A stretch of DNA of 64,000 bases from Terfezia claveryi (taxonomy: Eukaryota > Ascomycota > Pezizomycetes > Pezizales > Pezizaceae), in assembly GCA_015179025.1 (NCBI GenBank), contig WHUX01000077.1, positions 1 to 64,000 of the forward strand. Reading direction: 5' to 3'. Within the stretch, counting starts at the first letter, position 1; every line of letters starts with the position of its first letter. Shown here piece by piece: positions 46,676 through 58,135 of this stretch. The notes under the pieces were generated by a model. The model saw nothing but the letters and a program-made list of their open reading frames with translations, was not told the origin of the DNA and made no database searches. A program made the position numbers and the translations under genes.

Positions 46676-49000
46676 TCACAATATGCCAGTAATCTTTTGG
46701 TAAATAACCCCCTGAGGAACATAGTCATGCGCCGCTCTGGCAGCTACATCACCGTGAGCCATTTCCAATGGCCATTCCATACACCTCGTCCACCTGCCTC
46801 CTCTTTCTCCCCCTTCAACTAACCCATCGATATCCATCGCCATTTCTTTAGCATCAATATCCGAAAGGTATCGCGCTATAGCTTTAATCTCGCGCCTACC
46901 AAGATCAGCGATCCACCACCCACGATTAAAGCACGGCCGAACTTCGCACTTGGTAGATTGTGATTCACCATCGGGTTGCCTTGCATCCCTCTCTAAACCT
47001 CTGTCATCATTATTTCTATCCAACTCATCCCCATCATTGTCACTCCCATTTTCATCCCAGCTCCCCCTCCAGTCCCTTTCAACTAAACCTATTACCTCGT
47101 TCTCCCCCGGCAACAAATATTCAATAATAACCATCAATACCATGAAATGCGCCATTATGACCAAGGACCTCGGGTCTCTATCCAGCACCATCTTATCCCC
47201 TTCCATAATTCCACCACACCCCTCTCTGTCTCTCCCAACAACCTCCCCGCCACCACCTCTCCCGAGCACACTAGTGATGAATTTATCGTCCACCGTCACT
47301 GGAAAACACATCGCTGCCGCCACCGGATCTTCATACGTAAAGAATCTCTCAAAAGAGAATTTCATTGTATCCATCGCCTTTCTAAACACATCACTTGACA
47401 AAGGTGATGTTGGCTGGGGAAGTCGCGGGTGCAGTTCGTAAGCTGGTGAAAGGAGGGACTTGAGAGAGGAGAAGATGTGTATAAATGGGTGGTGTGGGAC
47501 GAATGTGTCCATCCCTGTGCCAAGTGGAGCAAGGTGGCCACGGGATAGCGTCCTCCAGCCAAGCGGGGAAAGGTGGATTATGGCGGGGGTGCCACGGGCG
47601 AGGGGGAGCCAGGTGAGGAAGGGGCCTGGCAGGGTGACGGGGGGCGAAGGCACTCGACGACTGGGGCTCAAGCTTATTGATGGTGCCTTTCTTTTTACCT
47701 CGCAGTCGCTCTCCTGATCCATCCCCAATGTGGCTTCCGAGATGCCGTAGAAACACAGTAACCCACTGGCTAGAAATACCCCTTCCAACTCTTCGTGCTC
47801 TCTCCTGGCCTCCCCGTGATGTTTAGGCGCAACATTTTCCCCATACCCGCCAGGTGAAGTAATATTATCCCAACTATAACCGCCTTCTTTATTGTTAGAC
47901 GGGTCACCTCTCTTGGATTCAAATATCCGCTCCCCTACCCTACTCGCACACCTCGCCACAGCAGTTCGAAACCCCCCAAGACACAATTGGTGCTTCTCTC
48001 TCGCAACAACGAGCCACTGTTCCCTCTCTCTCTCCCTCCTCCTCTTTTTCTCTATACCTTCCTTCTGCTTCCCTTTCCCACCAAATCTTATCCTCGCAGC
48101 ATGTAACGCCGCCACAGCCAACACCACATTTAGTAAATACTGCTGGCCCGGACAATCTGCGAGTCGGAGTGCGAGGGTGGGAACATGTGTTTGCCAGAGT
48201 TGCTGCACGGCGGGGCGGGTAGATAGGGAGAGGGTAGTTGTTGTAGTAAAGAAGTGGAGGAGTCGAAGGGTGGTAAGAGAAGCGGGGTCCAGTGGGAGAT
48301 TGCTCGTCGGGGCTGGAATATGTCTGGAGGTGGTGTAGCAATGTGTGCGAGTCAACAGGGCGAAGGTGGTGGGGTTTGATGTACATGCCAACGTTGTTGT
48401 GGGGGTTTGAGCTGTTGCACGTGGTGGCAGGATGTTTGGGTCAATGTTGGACAAATCAATACTTCCAGGGCTAAGTTCCGGCGTACTCCCACATGCACTT
48501 GCATCTGATCTTGGGGCACTCTGATAACTCGAGGACGAGGAAGGGGTCCCAGGGCTGGAAGTTGAGGTGGAGGTGGATATTGGGCCGACGGTTGGGTGTG
48601 GATTCGTCTGGTGAACCCAGACGACAGTATCACGATATTCGCATTCGGAGTGCAGGCCACGTTTGGAGCAGTTAGTGCATATAGGACGGGTCTCATCACA
48701 CTGTATGTAGGCGTTGCAGTTGATCAGCAAAGTGTCTGTGATGCGGTTGAAGCAGATAATATAAACAAATAAATAAATAATAGCCATAATCCAGGGGCTG
48801 TCACAACCGGGGCAATGTTGGTACCAAAGGCAGCTGTGATAGAAATTGGAGAAGCTGTCTACCTTCACTTTTCTCTGCCTACACGTCCTACACCCGGTCC
48901 TCGTCTTTGTATGTGCCCGCCGGGACCTATATCCTGTGGCTGTTGTCCCGTGGCCCCCCACACCACCCCCACGAGAACAACCCGCACCCTGCCGCAGCAT
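46676..49000 (-). CDS. Zn2Cys6 fungal-type transcription factor
   Basis: ATG at 49000 (the frame extends six codons further only from TTG). Residues 37-46 give CRTCRQRKVK; then a GT-AG intron (48701-48862, GTAGAC...ATACAG) is removed and the cluster resumes CDETRPICTNCSKRGLHSEC. This gives the full C-x2-C-x6-C-x6-C-x2-C-x8-C binuclear zinc cluster. The intron is 162 nt and has no in-frame stop, so retention would insert 54 residues. After splicing the protein is about 720 aa. LRLLHFFTTTTTLSLS and LNVVLAVAALHAARIRF lie where Upc2/sterol-uptake-type C6 factors have their start-of-middle-region motifs. Nuclear; binds CGG-type half sites by family. It lies about 9 kb from the PKS gene. Confidence 0.85.
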   Translation of the reverse strand: MLRQGAGCSRGGGVGGHGTTATGYRSRRAHTKTRTGCRTCRQRKVKVDSFSNFYHSCLWYQHCPGCDSPWIMAIIYLFVYIICFNRITDTLLINCNAYIQCDETRPICTNCSKRGLHSECEYRDTVVWVHQTNPHPTVGPISTSTSTSSPGTPSSSSSYQSAPRSDASACGSTPELSPGSIDLSNIDPNILPPRATAQTPTTTLACTSNPTTFALLTRTHCYTTSRHIPAPTSNLPLDPASLTTLRLLHFFTTTTTLSLSTRPAVQQLWQTHVPTLALRLADCPGQQYLLNVVLAVAALHAARIRFGGKGKQKEGIEKKRRREREREQWLVVAREKHQLCLGGFRTAVARCASRVGERIFESKRGDPSNNKEGGYSWDNITSPGGYGENVAPKHHGEARREHEELEGVFLASGLLCFYGISEATLGMDQESDCEVKRKAPSISLSPSRRVPSPPVTLPGPFLTWLPLARGTPAIIHLSPLGWRTLSRGHLAPLGTGMDTFVPHHPFIHIFSSLKSLLSPAYELHPRLPQPTSPLSSDVFRKAMDTMKFSFERFFTYEDPVAAAMCFPVTVDDKFITSVLGRGGGGEVVGRDREGCGGIMEGDKMVLDRDPRSLVIMAHFMVLMVIIEYLLPGENEVIGLVERDWRGSWDENGSDNDGDELDRNNDDRGLERDARQPDGESQSTKCEVRPCFNRGWWIADLGRREIKAIARYLSDIDAKEMAMDIDGLVEGGERGGRWTRCMEWPLEMAHGDVAARAAHDYVPQGVIYQKITGIL

Positions 49001-51105
49001 TAATATATTTATGATCAAATTAGTGTTGATATCAGCCCCCAGGTCGTGCTCGTTTGGCAGTAGAAAAACGAATAATGATGTGGAAGAATGTCAACGTTAT
49101 AGATTGCTTAAGCTTTCAGTCGACACACCGCCTATTTCGAAGGCGCAGGCTAGATTCACCACCCAGATATACATATATATGCATGCAAATATATTCCCCC
49201 CTCTCTCCTGTGCCCCACAATCAATTCCGAGTCAGCGGCTGAGCCTCGAACGCGCATGTGTGCGACGCGTGGACCAATACGTACATTTCACGGCTCCGAT
49301 AGTACTCGCAGATTCACGCTTTGGGAATGCCAACCTCAACACCACCACACAGGGATCTTGATCATGAACTGAACTGCGCCTTGCAATGTCGCAGTCGACA
49401 TTGTGGTTGACGAAGGCTAAGTGGTATCCGACGTCGTTTTAAGGTTGACATCACGAAGTAACCTCAGTTGCTTGAATTTGATGTGATGCGTTGACGACGA
49501 CGTTGTGAGTAGTTTTAGATAAATTGTTCGCGATTTTGTGCATCATGGGTCCGTAGGCTAGCTCATTTGCAATTGCGAGTGGCTGCATTAATATTCCTGC
49601 CCCATGCCGTATCCCTTTGTTTCCGCGTCTGCGGACTCCACAATTGCACCTTACAAATTTTCCACAAACTACCCAGCCCAACGCCTCGGCATCCATGTAC
49701 CTTGGAAATGTACTCCCCTTAAGGTATATCCTCCTCTCTGTTTTTGCCTGGTTCTAGAACAATAATCCCAGTTGGTGGTGGTCTAAGAGTATGTTGTACG
49801 AATTTTGGTATGAAGCAGAAAGCGCCGTTGTTTGGAGTGCGAACCAAAAATGCAGGGTTGATATCCACCGTTCTGGGTATTAATCCTTGTGCATAAGACA
49901 GAATTACACCATGCCACAACATGTAAGTGCCTAGCCGTCCTACACCCCAGCTAGGTACCCATTCATCGTAGGGTGTGCTGCCTGTGCCCGTTTCACGCCA
50001 TGCTGTTTGTTGTATCAGGTCGAGAACCAGCGAACTGGCCTTGTTACTCTATCTCCTGTCCTTGAGCCTGTATATATAGGAGGCAGAGAATGGTGCCTAG
50101 TCTCGAACTAGTGTTTCCTAAATTCAAATTCTCCTCCGCCCATTTTGATCTGCCAACGTTATTTATTTGACCTAGCACCGGATGATATGTACATACACGC
50201 CTGCTGTTTGGGGGTGGCAAAAGCTTAGCAACATCACAACAACCAACAATATACATGAATGCACAACTATATTACATAGCGAGTGATGTTTATTCTGAGG
50301 GAGCGATGTTAATAATATATAAAGGATAACAAGCAAAAGTAAAACTACTAGTGGAAAGTGGTAGAGATATACATACCTAGGCCTAGTGGGAGAAGGAGTG
50401 AGCATAAAAAAATAAGGCGTAAAAAAAATGAGATATAATCCCAATAGGAGAAAGAATGAATATTCCCACAAAGAAATCAAGAAACAATTCCACTGTGACG
50501 GTCCACTATGCATCTCAAACCTCAACTTTAAAAGCGGTTGTGACCTCCCCCTCCTGCCGAAATACACGCTGCCGCACGGATACGAGCAGGAATATAATGC
50601 TATGTGTTCAGCATTCGTGAGAGAAGCCATTCAACCTGGATATATCAGTCAGAGTAGTTGGTCTTTAGGTCGGGAAAGCCAGTATAGTCGAATTGATTGG
50701 CAAGGCCTTGTTATGCAGCTTAATGATTAAAACTAAAATTACTTTGAATATGATCTCATATACGGAGTAATTTTATTATCCAATGGTCAACTATTGAAGT
50801 TTCCTTATATTGTTACAATCTCAAGTTTCAAATTTGGAATTTACATAGAGTACTTACCACTTACAATTTCTCTCATTACCCTCGCGTGCACTGACTTATT
50901 CTGAATTATTTGTAATTTGACTGCCCGCCCACCTTAGCCCACCTAGGTTAGCTGACCGGTTGCACAGTCAGACGCTGTACAGCAGTATGATTAGGTGGCA
51001 AATGGCCTTATGCGCCGTTGGAAGAACAGAGATATGATATGTATGGCACATTTTGGAGCATGCATGGAATATTCCAAGGATTCCCCCTGTTAGTCATGGC
51101 AACTA
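49001..51105. other. Intergenic
   Basis: No supported gene. A lone copy of one MITE end (CCACCTAGGTTAGCTGACCG, about 50939-50985) matches the 209-bp element at 51980-52188. Confidence 0.5.
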
Positions 51106-51801
51106 CAGTCTAACCTTGCTATACCGGACCTCGTTGTACCGGAAACCTTGCTATACCGGAATACCCCTAAGCCCCGCCACCAAACTAGTTACTTTTCACC
51201 TAAATCACCCTTGCTATAACGGATTTTTGCTTATACCGGACTGGACAGCAGAAGTTACTACTATCTACATATATTTTGCCCTTGCTATAACGGAATCCTT
51301 AAGTAGACACTGCTCCAGAACCGGGTATTGAGATGTTCGCTCCTTTTACTTCCATGAATCGACTGCTGTAACATCAACCTCAAGCCATTTCTTACTATGT
51401 ATCACGTAAGATGTCCGACAATGTAGATGTTGGTACAGCTCGACCTTGATTATATTAGGATCTCTACCAACATAGATTTACCATTCTTCATACCTCAGAG
51501 TCTAAGAAATGATTTCCAAATTCACTCAATTTCTCCTTCGCATGCTTAGGATCTTGTCGCTTTTTACAGATCTGGTGCTTCTCTAATATGGTGAGCGCTC
51601 GACGCTTTTGTTTTCCGGCACGCAACATGTTGACTGATGAATCTTGAGCTTGATGTTCAAACATACGGAAGTTGAAGAATTTTCCTTCCTTGGTAACTTT
51701 TGTCTTGTCCCACGTACCCTTGTATTATTTCATACCGGAACCTTGCTATACCGGACAGAAATTGCTGGATTTTGGTCGTCCGGTATAGCAAGGTTAGACT
51801 G
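51106..51801. mobile_element. Tc1/mariner-type MITE, 696 bp
   Basis: Inverted termini CAGTCTAACCTTGCTATACC on both sides, flanked by TA (51104-51105 and 51802-51803). The interior has six or more copies of CTTGCTATAnCGGA, mostly near the ends. No transposase. Confidence 0.88.
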
Positions 51802-51979
51802 TATTAGCGATGTAGATTTAGCCGATGGGGTTCTAGAACTTCTATGTGCATAGCTATGTTGCACATACTACATCTAGCTTGTTCCTACCCGCCTTGCATG
51901 TGAGTGTATCAGGGATCTAGAAAGCGCCTTCAAAAGCTCTTCTTAATTCTCTGATACTGTACAATGAAGTCACTGAGTA

Positions 51980-52188
51980 CAGTATCCGATGGTACAACCG
52001 GTCAGACGGAACAGCCGGTCAGCTAACCTGTCAAGGTTAACCTGCTAACAAACTTGGCTTGCACTGATAACCAAACTAACTGTTCTTGCTTGCCTTCCTT
52101 TGTGCCTACCAAGCCCCCAAGCCCCCTTATACCCACCTAGGTTAGCTGACCGATTGTTCCGTCTGACCGGTTGTACCGCCTGATACTG
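51980..52188. mobile_element. Tc1/mariner-type MITE, 209 bp
   Basis: About 50-bp inverted repeats (CAGTATC, GGTACAACCGGTCAGACGGA, CGGTCAGCTAACCT) flanked by TA (51978-51979 and 52189-52190). Non-coding core. Confidence 0.88.
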
Positions 52189-52250
52189 TAGACCTTACCT
52201 AGATACGTAGTTCAAATTTAAATTAGTACATTGTACAGTACCTAGGTAGG

Positions 52251-52273
52251 TACATACATACATACATACATAC
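52251..52273. repeat. (TACA)n microsatellite
   Basis: Nearly six uninterrupted TACA units. Confidence 0.85.
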
Positions 52274-52591
52274 CTACCTAATCCTGCCTAAAAATATATG
52301 CGACATCGCTGCCTGCCTACCCCGCGCTTTCTTGGTACTGGAAATAGAACGGTACCTAGATAGGGAGCGGAATGTGTATGTACTGTATGTATATAGTCAA
52401 ATAACCATCTGCTTACGGCCCCAGTAATATCGTTGCTCCCAGTAAATGCAGAAGCCGGTGATATCCGCTTGGGCCTTCCATCTCACCCTTGTTGGGCGGG
52501 CATTACCGGAGCAGAATAGCACACCTTTCTCAGAGGAGAGCAAGCAGCAGGGGTTTGGCTTGGGTGCTCTATTATTTTCTCACCTTCAATA

Positions 52592-52744
52592 CCGGGAAAA
52601 CTGGTGAATAATAGCCCTTGTCAATATCTTTTGGTCTTCCCTTTGCTGGTAGCAGAGTTACTACTTGTGGTAAGATGCTGTGTCACTGATTCTGCTGTTA
52701 TGAATTATTTTTTGACAAGGGCTCTTATTCACTAGTTTTCCCGG
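52592..52744. mobile_element. Fold-back MITE, 153 bp
   Basis: About 36-bp inverted repeats CCGGGAAAACTGGTGAATAA and AGCCCTTGTCAA, flanked by TA on both sides (52590-52591 and 52745-52746). Non-coding. Confidence 0.85.
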
Positions 52745-52746
52745 TA

Positions 52747-54834
52747 TGTCAGACTATCTCACTTGACATAGGTATCGGTACAAATGCCACACCCAAATAT
52801 GTGAACTTACGATACCAATTTATGCTGATGGTACATACCACAACACCTCCGCACTGTGCAAACTTACATACGGCTAGTGCATCAATTTCGATGCCTGGAT
52901 TTCAAAGATTGCATCTCTGTACAGTCACGGGTTTATACGGCTCAATTCATAAAGTCGACAGGACTTCATAGCTCTGGTATGTACAAGTTGTTTGGCGGAT
53001 ATCAATATCAACCGTTCCCATAAAAGAATGGGTTCGCTTGAATTTCTAGCTGCGCAGAAAGTGGTTCGTCATTCCGATGGATTCGACAAACGTTTTATGT
53101 CTCTCCATATGACCTAACCACCTGAATTCTATGATATAATAACAAGCATGCTTGGTTTCATAATCCAAAGCCCCCCTCAATATGCTAAGGTGCTGAGATG
53201 GAATCCTTACAATCCCCACGGCCGATTCTCAGGGGTCGATTTTTCGCCACTTCCGGCAAGCGTTCTGTGCACGCAGAATGTCTGGTGCACTGATAGGTTT
53301 TAAGGAAGGCCGATTGAGGTAAAAGGCAGAAGTTGGCTTTACGTCAGTAGGGTCTATCTGGTTCGAGACCGCTTTTAAGTTGTTGATATACCGCGAGAGT
53401 TAGAATTCAAATACACGCGATATTTGAGATTAGGACTACAATATCGCAATATCAATGAATGCATAGCTTCTCGATGTCAAGATAGATTTATTATCCTCCA
53501 TTCGAACATCCTACCTATCACAGGCTATCGCCTACTTGAAGAAGGCGTTATTGAGCCTTTTAATAATTTCTCTTCATTTTGGGATGATGAATACATTGCA
53601 AGTGTTTGCTCCGGGCCAATAATCATGCTGCTCAATTGTACCAATACCTTTTGATCTGGTCAATTATTTCAATTCTATTTTTTCACACCTAATAGGTAGT
53701 CTTATAGATAGTTCCGATATATTTTTGTTGCTGGAATGATAGATGTCAAGGTTTGATCGGTAGATACTCCATGTGTGGAAATTTTATATTGGCGGGGTGG
53801 CGAAAAACCTAATGTTGAATAGCCTTGTCATCTTTTTGAGGTCTGCTTTATGAACACTAAAACAACAGAGCCAGGTCTTGTCAAACGCTTTGTAACCGGT
53901 TTACCTAGGTCGAAACTACTCTCGCGTATAAGAAAATTTTCTCCTCTCTTGCGATAGATTAAATTTTCAGCTAAATTGATATCTATGTGTTCTGGCTTTG
54001 GTAGTCTTTTTCCCTATATTGCAAACCGCTGTTAATAGGTATCGATATCTGGAGAAAGGATGACTAAGAGCCACCTCTAGATATTGGCATACTATCTTCC
54101 TCGAGCACCATATCCTCCCCATTATCCACCTGCGTTATATACGGTCTTGCCCTTGCTGTCCTTCCCATGCAGGTGGAATTTGGTCGTGCTTTAACAGCAA
54201 CGGACTTGCTTGGTGATCAGGCTTTTGCTGAATATTCAGCGTGTATGGGAAAATCCAATGCATATGGAATTTTGCTTCATGTGTAGTTTACATCTCTCCT
54301 AGAATCTTGTTCACGCCATTTGCGCTACTCCGTTACTTAGACGGGATCCGAGAAGAATACTTGCTTAATCGTGAATACTTTCTAATACGAGAGATTGTGC
54401 AGTACATCTATAAGGGAACCTTAGTGCACTAGTCAGGTTAGTAGTATAAGTGCAAATGGTTTTAGTGCTGCTTGTGCGAATCGTTGTTTGATGGAAGTCT
54501 CCTCCTCACTCCCCTAGAACTAGGTGTATTCTATGATCTAGAGGCGTATCTGGATCATAAGTAGTGTACTCACAGGAAATACCCGGTAACTGATTAAACG
54601 AGTCTAGGCATATCACATCTATTTCTACTCGTAATAGACTAGATCTCAAGGAGATAAAATTACGTATAGGATTCTCTTCACGAGAAGTAGGAAGGGGCGC
54701 ATATGAGTTGCTACCGAAGCTATGTTAGGAAAATATATGTTTAGATAGCGGAGGTTCTGTTTTGAAATGTCTTCAGAGGACAAAAATTGAAAGGCCATGA
54801 GTGGCTCCCTCAAATTCTTGCTTTCGGTCTGTAT
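52747..54834. other. No confident gene
   Basis: Open stretches such as 53424-53654 lack recognisable domains. Probably decayed intergenic DNA. Confidence 0.45.
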
Positions 54835-55973
54835 ATTTTATTTTATTTTTTTTTTAATAAATACTTGTTACTCCTATGCGGCCCCATTAGGGAGGCCATG
54901 AGGAGCCACCCAGAAATCCGGGTGGATTCAAGGTTAAGGCAAGTTAATCTGCCAGAACCACGCAATATAGATACAAATGTGGAGGGATATGAGACCCCAT
55001 GCTGTCATTAACGGACGAGCCGATGACCTGCAGGCCTGACTGAGCCTTCCCTCCTACACTGCTGAACTGTGAGACTGGAAAGAAGAAGGAATGAACTGAA
55101 TGACTCCCAAAAAATTGTGACTGAAAAAGGCAACTGGAGATGACAAGTGGACTGGAACAAAAGGGACTCGTAAAAAAAAAAAAAAAAAAAAAAAACCAAT
55201 ATCTCCGCCTCCTCTCGCTACAAATCAGGAACTAGGTGAGCTCGTGATATAGCAACCTGAAAAAGGCCTCCGTGGCCTCGTAAGACTCCTCTCCCTCTTT
55301 TCTCCATTCCGGCTTGTCGAGGTCGATCCAGCCGCGCTTTTCTCCTAAAAGGGCTCTCCTGGGGCGGTCGAAGCGTGGGCAAGTGAAGACAATATGTTCT
55401 CCTGTCTCTGATGGGTGACCGCATGCGCACTCTGCTGACACTGCTTTGCCGATGTGGTAGAGCTTTTCTGAGGGCCTCTGTTCGTCCGCAGCCACGTGTA
55501 GGCTGAATCCTGATAGGGCATGCCGGTCCCACTCCACCCTCCTGACCCCATATCCCGCCCTCGTCCTCGCCCATTTCCGTAATGCCTTGGAGGCCGCTCG
55601 TAGCCCCCCTTCTGTTGCCGTGCGAGGCTTACCTGCGAATGCACCCAGGTGGGATTGGAAATTAACGGTCCGGTCTGCCTTCTCGTTCCCTTCAATACCA
55701 AAATGGCCCCTGAGCCATGAGAGTTTGAAGTCCCTGTGTGCATTGCCGGCCAACAGTGCCTTGATATTCTTTTCGATGCCGGATCTAGGGGGTAAGCCTG
55801 TACTCAACTGCCTGGACCGCGGCCCGAGAATCCAACAAAATGGCGAGCATGTCCGAATCATCTTTTTGTATAGCCAGGAGCATGGCATAAAGCTCGCCAT
55901 CCGCGACTGTGGCCTGATCCCCTAAGAAGCCGCTGTAAATCAGTACTCGAATTATTACTATTATATCTTTCAT
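54835..55973 (-). mobile_element. 5'-truncated Tad-like LINE (non-LTR retrotransposon)
   Basis: Only the 3' end of ORF2 plus a 3' untranslated region remain, on the minus strand. The T-rich run at 54838-54855 reads as an A-rich tail in element orientation. 5' truncation is the usual outcome of target-primed reverse transcription. A separate A24 run lies inside the untranslated region (55172-55195). Confidence 0.75.
55232..55973 (-). pseudogene. RNase H and zinc-finger end of LINE ORF2
   Basis: The first frame (55973-55785) gives TVADGELYAMLLAI and LLDSRAAVQAVEY, the RNase H Glu and Asp motifs. A shift near 55795 (C-run) leads to the second frame, with LSWLRGHFGIEGNEKADR (the His and last acid of RNase H) and CACGHPSETGEHIVFTC, the C-terminal Cys/His motif of Tad-type elements. 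Ends at TAG/TGA about 55232. One frameshift and absence of the RT domain make it non-functional. Confidence 0.8.
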
Positions 55974-56873
55974 GCTTGTTTGGATTGTGTGATGATATCT
56001 GCCTTCATTTCTCCATAGTTACGTATAACATGTGTATTGAATACCTATACTAGAATATTGTTGTGGTCTTGGTCAGATTGGTGAATGGGCTGGCCTGTTG
56101 CTGATGGGCCGGCTCGTTGCTGGATGGACTGGCCATTACCGGTAGCGTGATTGGTAATGGGCCAGCCCAACCCGTATGGCGACCCATTCCTGAGCGGGGC
56201 AGTATTGCTCTATGGGTCAGAACAACTTTGCGACATTCATCATAGTACACACAACACAGTTGCTTGACTAATATTGGCTGCAGAAGATAATCGCGATAAT
56301 TGATCTGGACCAATTTCATCCCCTAGGTTCTGCTCCATCTCTGCTACATATATCCCAATTCAAAGGGTATTTGCACAACAAAACTTGGTTGACCTTTAAA
56401 AGGTAATTGCTAAAAATCAAATCCAAGTACTCCATATGCTATGAGGCGATTAAATCATACTTACCTGCGACATCCAATTTTGAAGACTCCGGTGGGAGAT
56501 TTGCAGGCATATGCACTCTATGTTATTGCTAGTAAGGATCACTTTGATGGGAAACAAGTTGTTCTAGAGCATTATGTTTCACTACACGCAGGGGAGAACA
56601 TACTTAGCTATGTATGTTACACTCAATGGGAAATATCATGGAATTCATCGGGGTGAGGTATGGATTTTAATTAACTTATTCTTCTTTCTAATAGCGGAGG
56701 ATTGAGCGAGCTAGGTATTCCTGTATAAGAAAACAACAAATTCGATTTTTCTAGAGCCTCAAGACCCGAATGACCCCAATTACGTGCCATTCCGGTATGG
56801 CCTAAATCCCACAACAACCCTGAACAAATTTTGTCGAACAACTCTTTACCTCCTGTTGCAAGTCAAAATAATT
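55974..56873. other. Intergenic
   Basis: No supported gene. 56085-56165 is GC-rich with several GGGCTGGCC/GGCCAGCCC inverted motifs. Confidence 0.45.
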
Positions 56874-56953
56874 GGCCGCATGGCCCAATGGTCAAGGCGC
56901 TTGACTACGATTCAGAAATCAAGAGATTCCAGGTTCGACTCCTGGTGTGGTCG
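56874..56953 (+). tRNA. tRNA-Arg (anticodon ACG) with 7-nt intron
   Basis: Cloverleaf: acceptor GGCCGCA/TGTGGTC, D stem GCC/GGC, anticodon stem CTTGA/TCAAG, T arm CCAGG-TTCGACT-CCTGG. Between the anticodon stem strands there are 14 nt instead of 7. Placing the intron one base 3' of the anticodon, the standard site, gives TTCAGAA (56911-56917). The anticodon ACG (read as inosine-CG) decodes CGU/CGC/CGA arginine. TTTCTTTT at 56955-56962 terminates RNA polymerase III. Confidence 0.9.
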
Positions 56954-58135
56954 CTTTCTTTTGCTGCTGTCTTTTCAAAAATCTTTTGATACTGGATTAG
57001 GCAGTCACAGGGCCCCCTCATCATCGTGACATTCCCCCACTCCACACGATCCAGCAATTTAGCTCTAGGTATATCTTAGTCTAGTGCAACCAGACTACGT
57101 AAGTAGGTATATCTTGCGATATTTTCAGTTCGTTGATTTGAAGTTTGGAAGGCCGCGAATTTCGAGTTTGTAATCTTCGCTGCTATCAGCGTGTAGCATA
57201 TGCCAGTTTGCTCAAAAGACCTAAATATATTTGCTCTTTCTCCTGATGTATCCACTCGTAGGCTCTTGCTACTGCAGATATTTTGAATTGAGCCCAAACA
57301 CAATTATCGTAGTCTTCATCCAAATCAGCTACGAAACTTATTACGCTTTCACGTTTTTCTGTTGCTTTTCTTGGGTCACGGGGATCCCAATGAAGTTCCA
57401 TCTAAGGTTCCAGACATCGTCATGACCTATGGATGCGAGTACGTATATTTTTAAATAAAAAGATATATAAAAAGAGGCTGAATGTACAACAATGTAGGCA
57501 CATGCAGGCAAATCCTAAAAATCCGTTGCAAAGGGTCCTCCAATTTTTTTGGCCTTAGTCCGCTGTTTTCTGTTGTGCGTCGTTGCTCTCTATAGTTTGA
57601 CTTCTGGGTGTGAATAGATCAATCAGTGAATAGACCAATCAATGAAGGTTCAGTTTTCTACAGAGTGGTTTGGGGTGTTTTGTCAAAGATAGGGAAATCT
57701 CATGGCTAGTGAGAACACAAGCTACACAAGAATCTCCAGATGATAAAGAAAAGTTATTAAATCCCCTTACAAGAAATTCAACAGCAATATGCACCCTGAC
57801 CGACTGTTACTTTGAATAATTTTGGTGGTCAAACTACAGAAGCTGTTCAGAACCTTATGAAGGGATTTAATATCACACCAGTATTTTTTCTGAATGGTAC
57901 CGGATACATTGATTTTCACATGTATTATACCTACATACAGCCAGCCCTTCGTTCATCCCACCACATCTTAAAGTTTCCCTTTAACCGAACCCTCTCCCTC
58001 TTTAATTACCGATATCCAAACATTATATTCCAATATTTTCCGCTCCTGCTCTTACCAAAGGTCTAGAATATCCCCAACTTCCTTAACCCAAGTAAATTGC
58101 TCAAACCCAATAATATCCACTCCGAAAAAAGCACG
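56954..58135. other. Intergenic downstream of PKS
   Basis: Contains a minus-strand 71-codon frame from ATG 57401 (MELHWDPRDPRKATEKRESV...), charged and uninterrupted but unassigned; it may be a tiny gene or an exon. Otherwise nothing is seen. Confidence 0.4.

Noticed and set aside
47362..48386. Several open frames opposite and overlapping the transcription factor gene
   Set aside because: They are shadow frames of a GC-biased coding region with no motifs of their own.
55172..55195. A24 run taken as the poly(A) tail of a plus-strand retroelement
   Set aside because: The recognisable RNase H and Cys/His motifs run on the minus strand and continue past it; the T-rich run at 54838 fits the minus-strand tail better.
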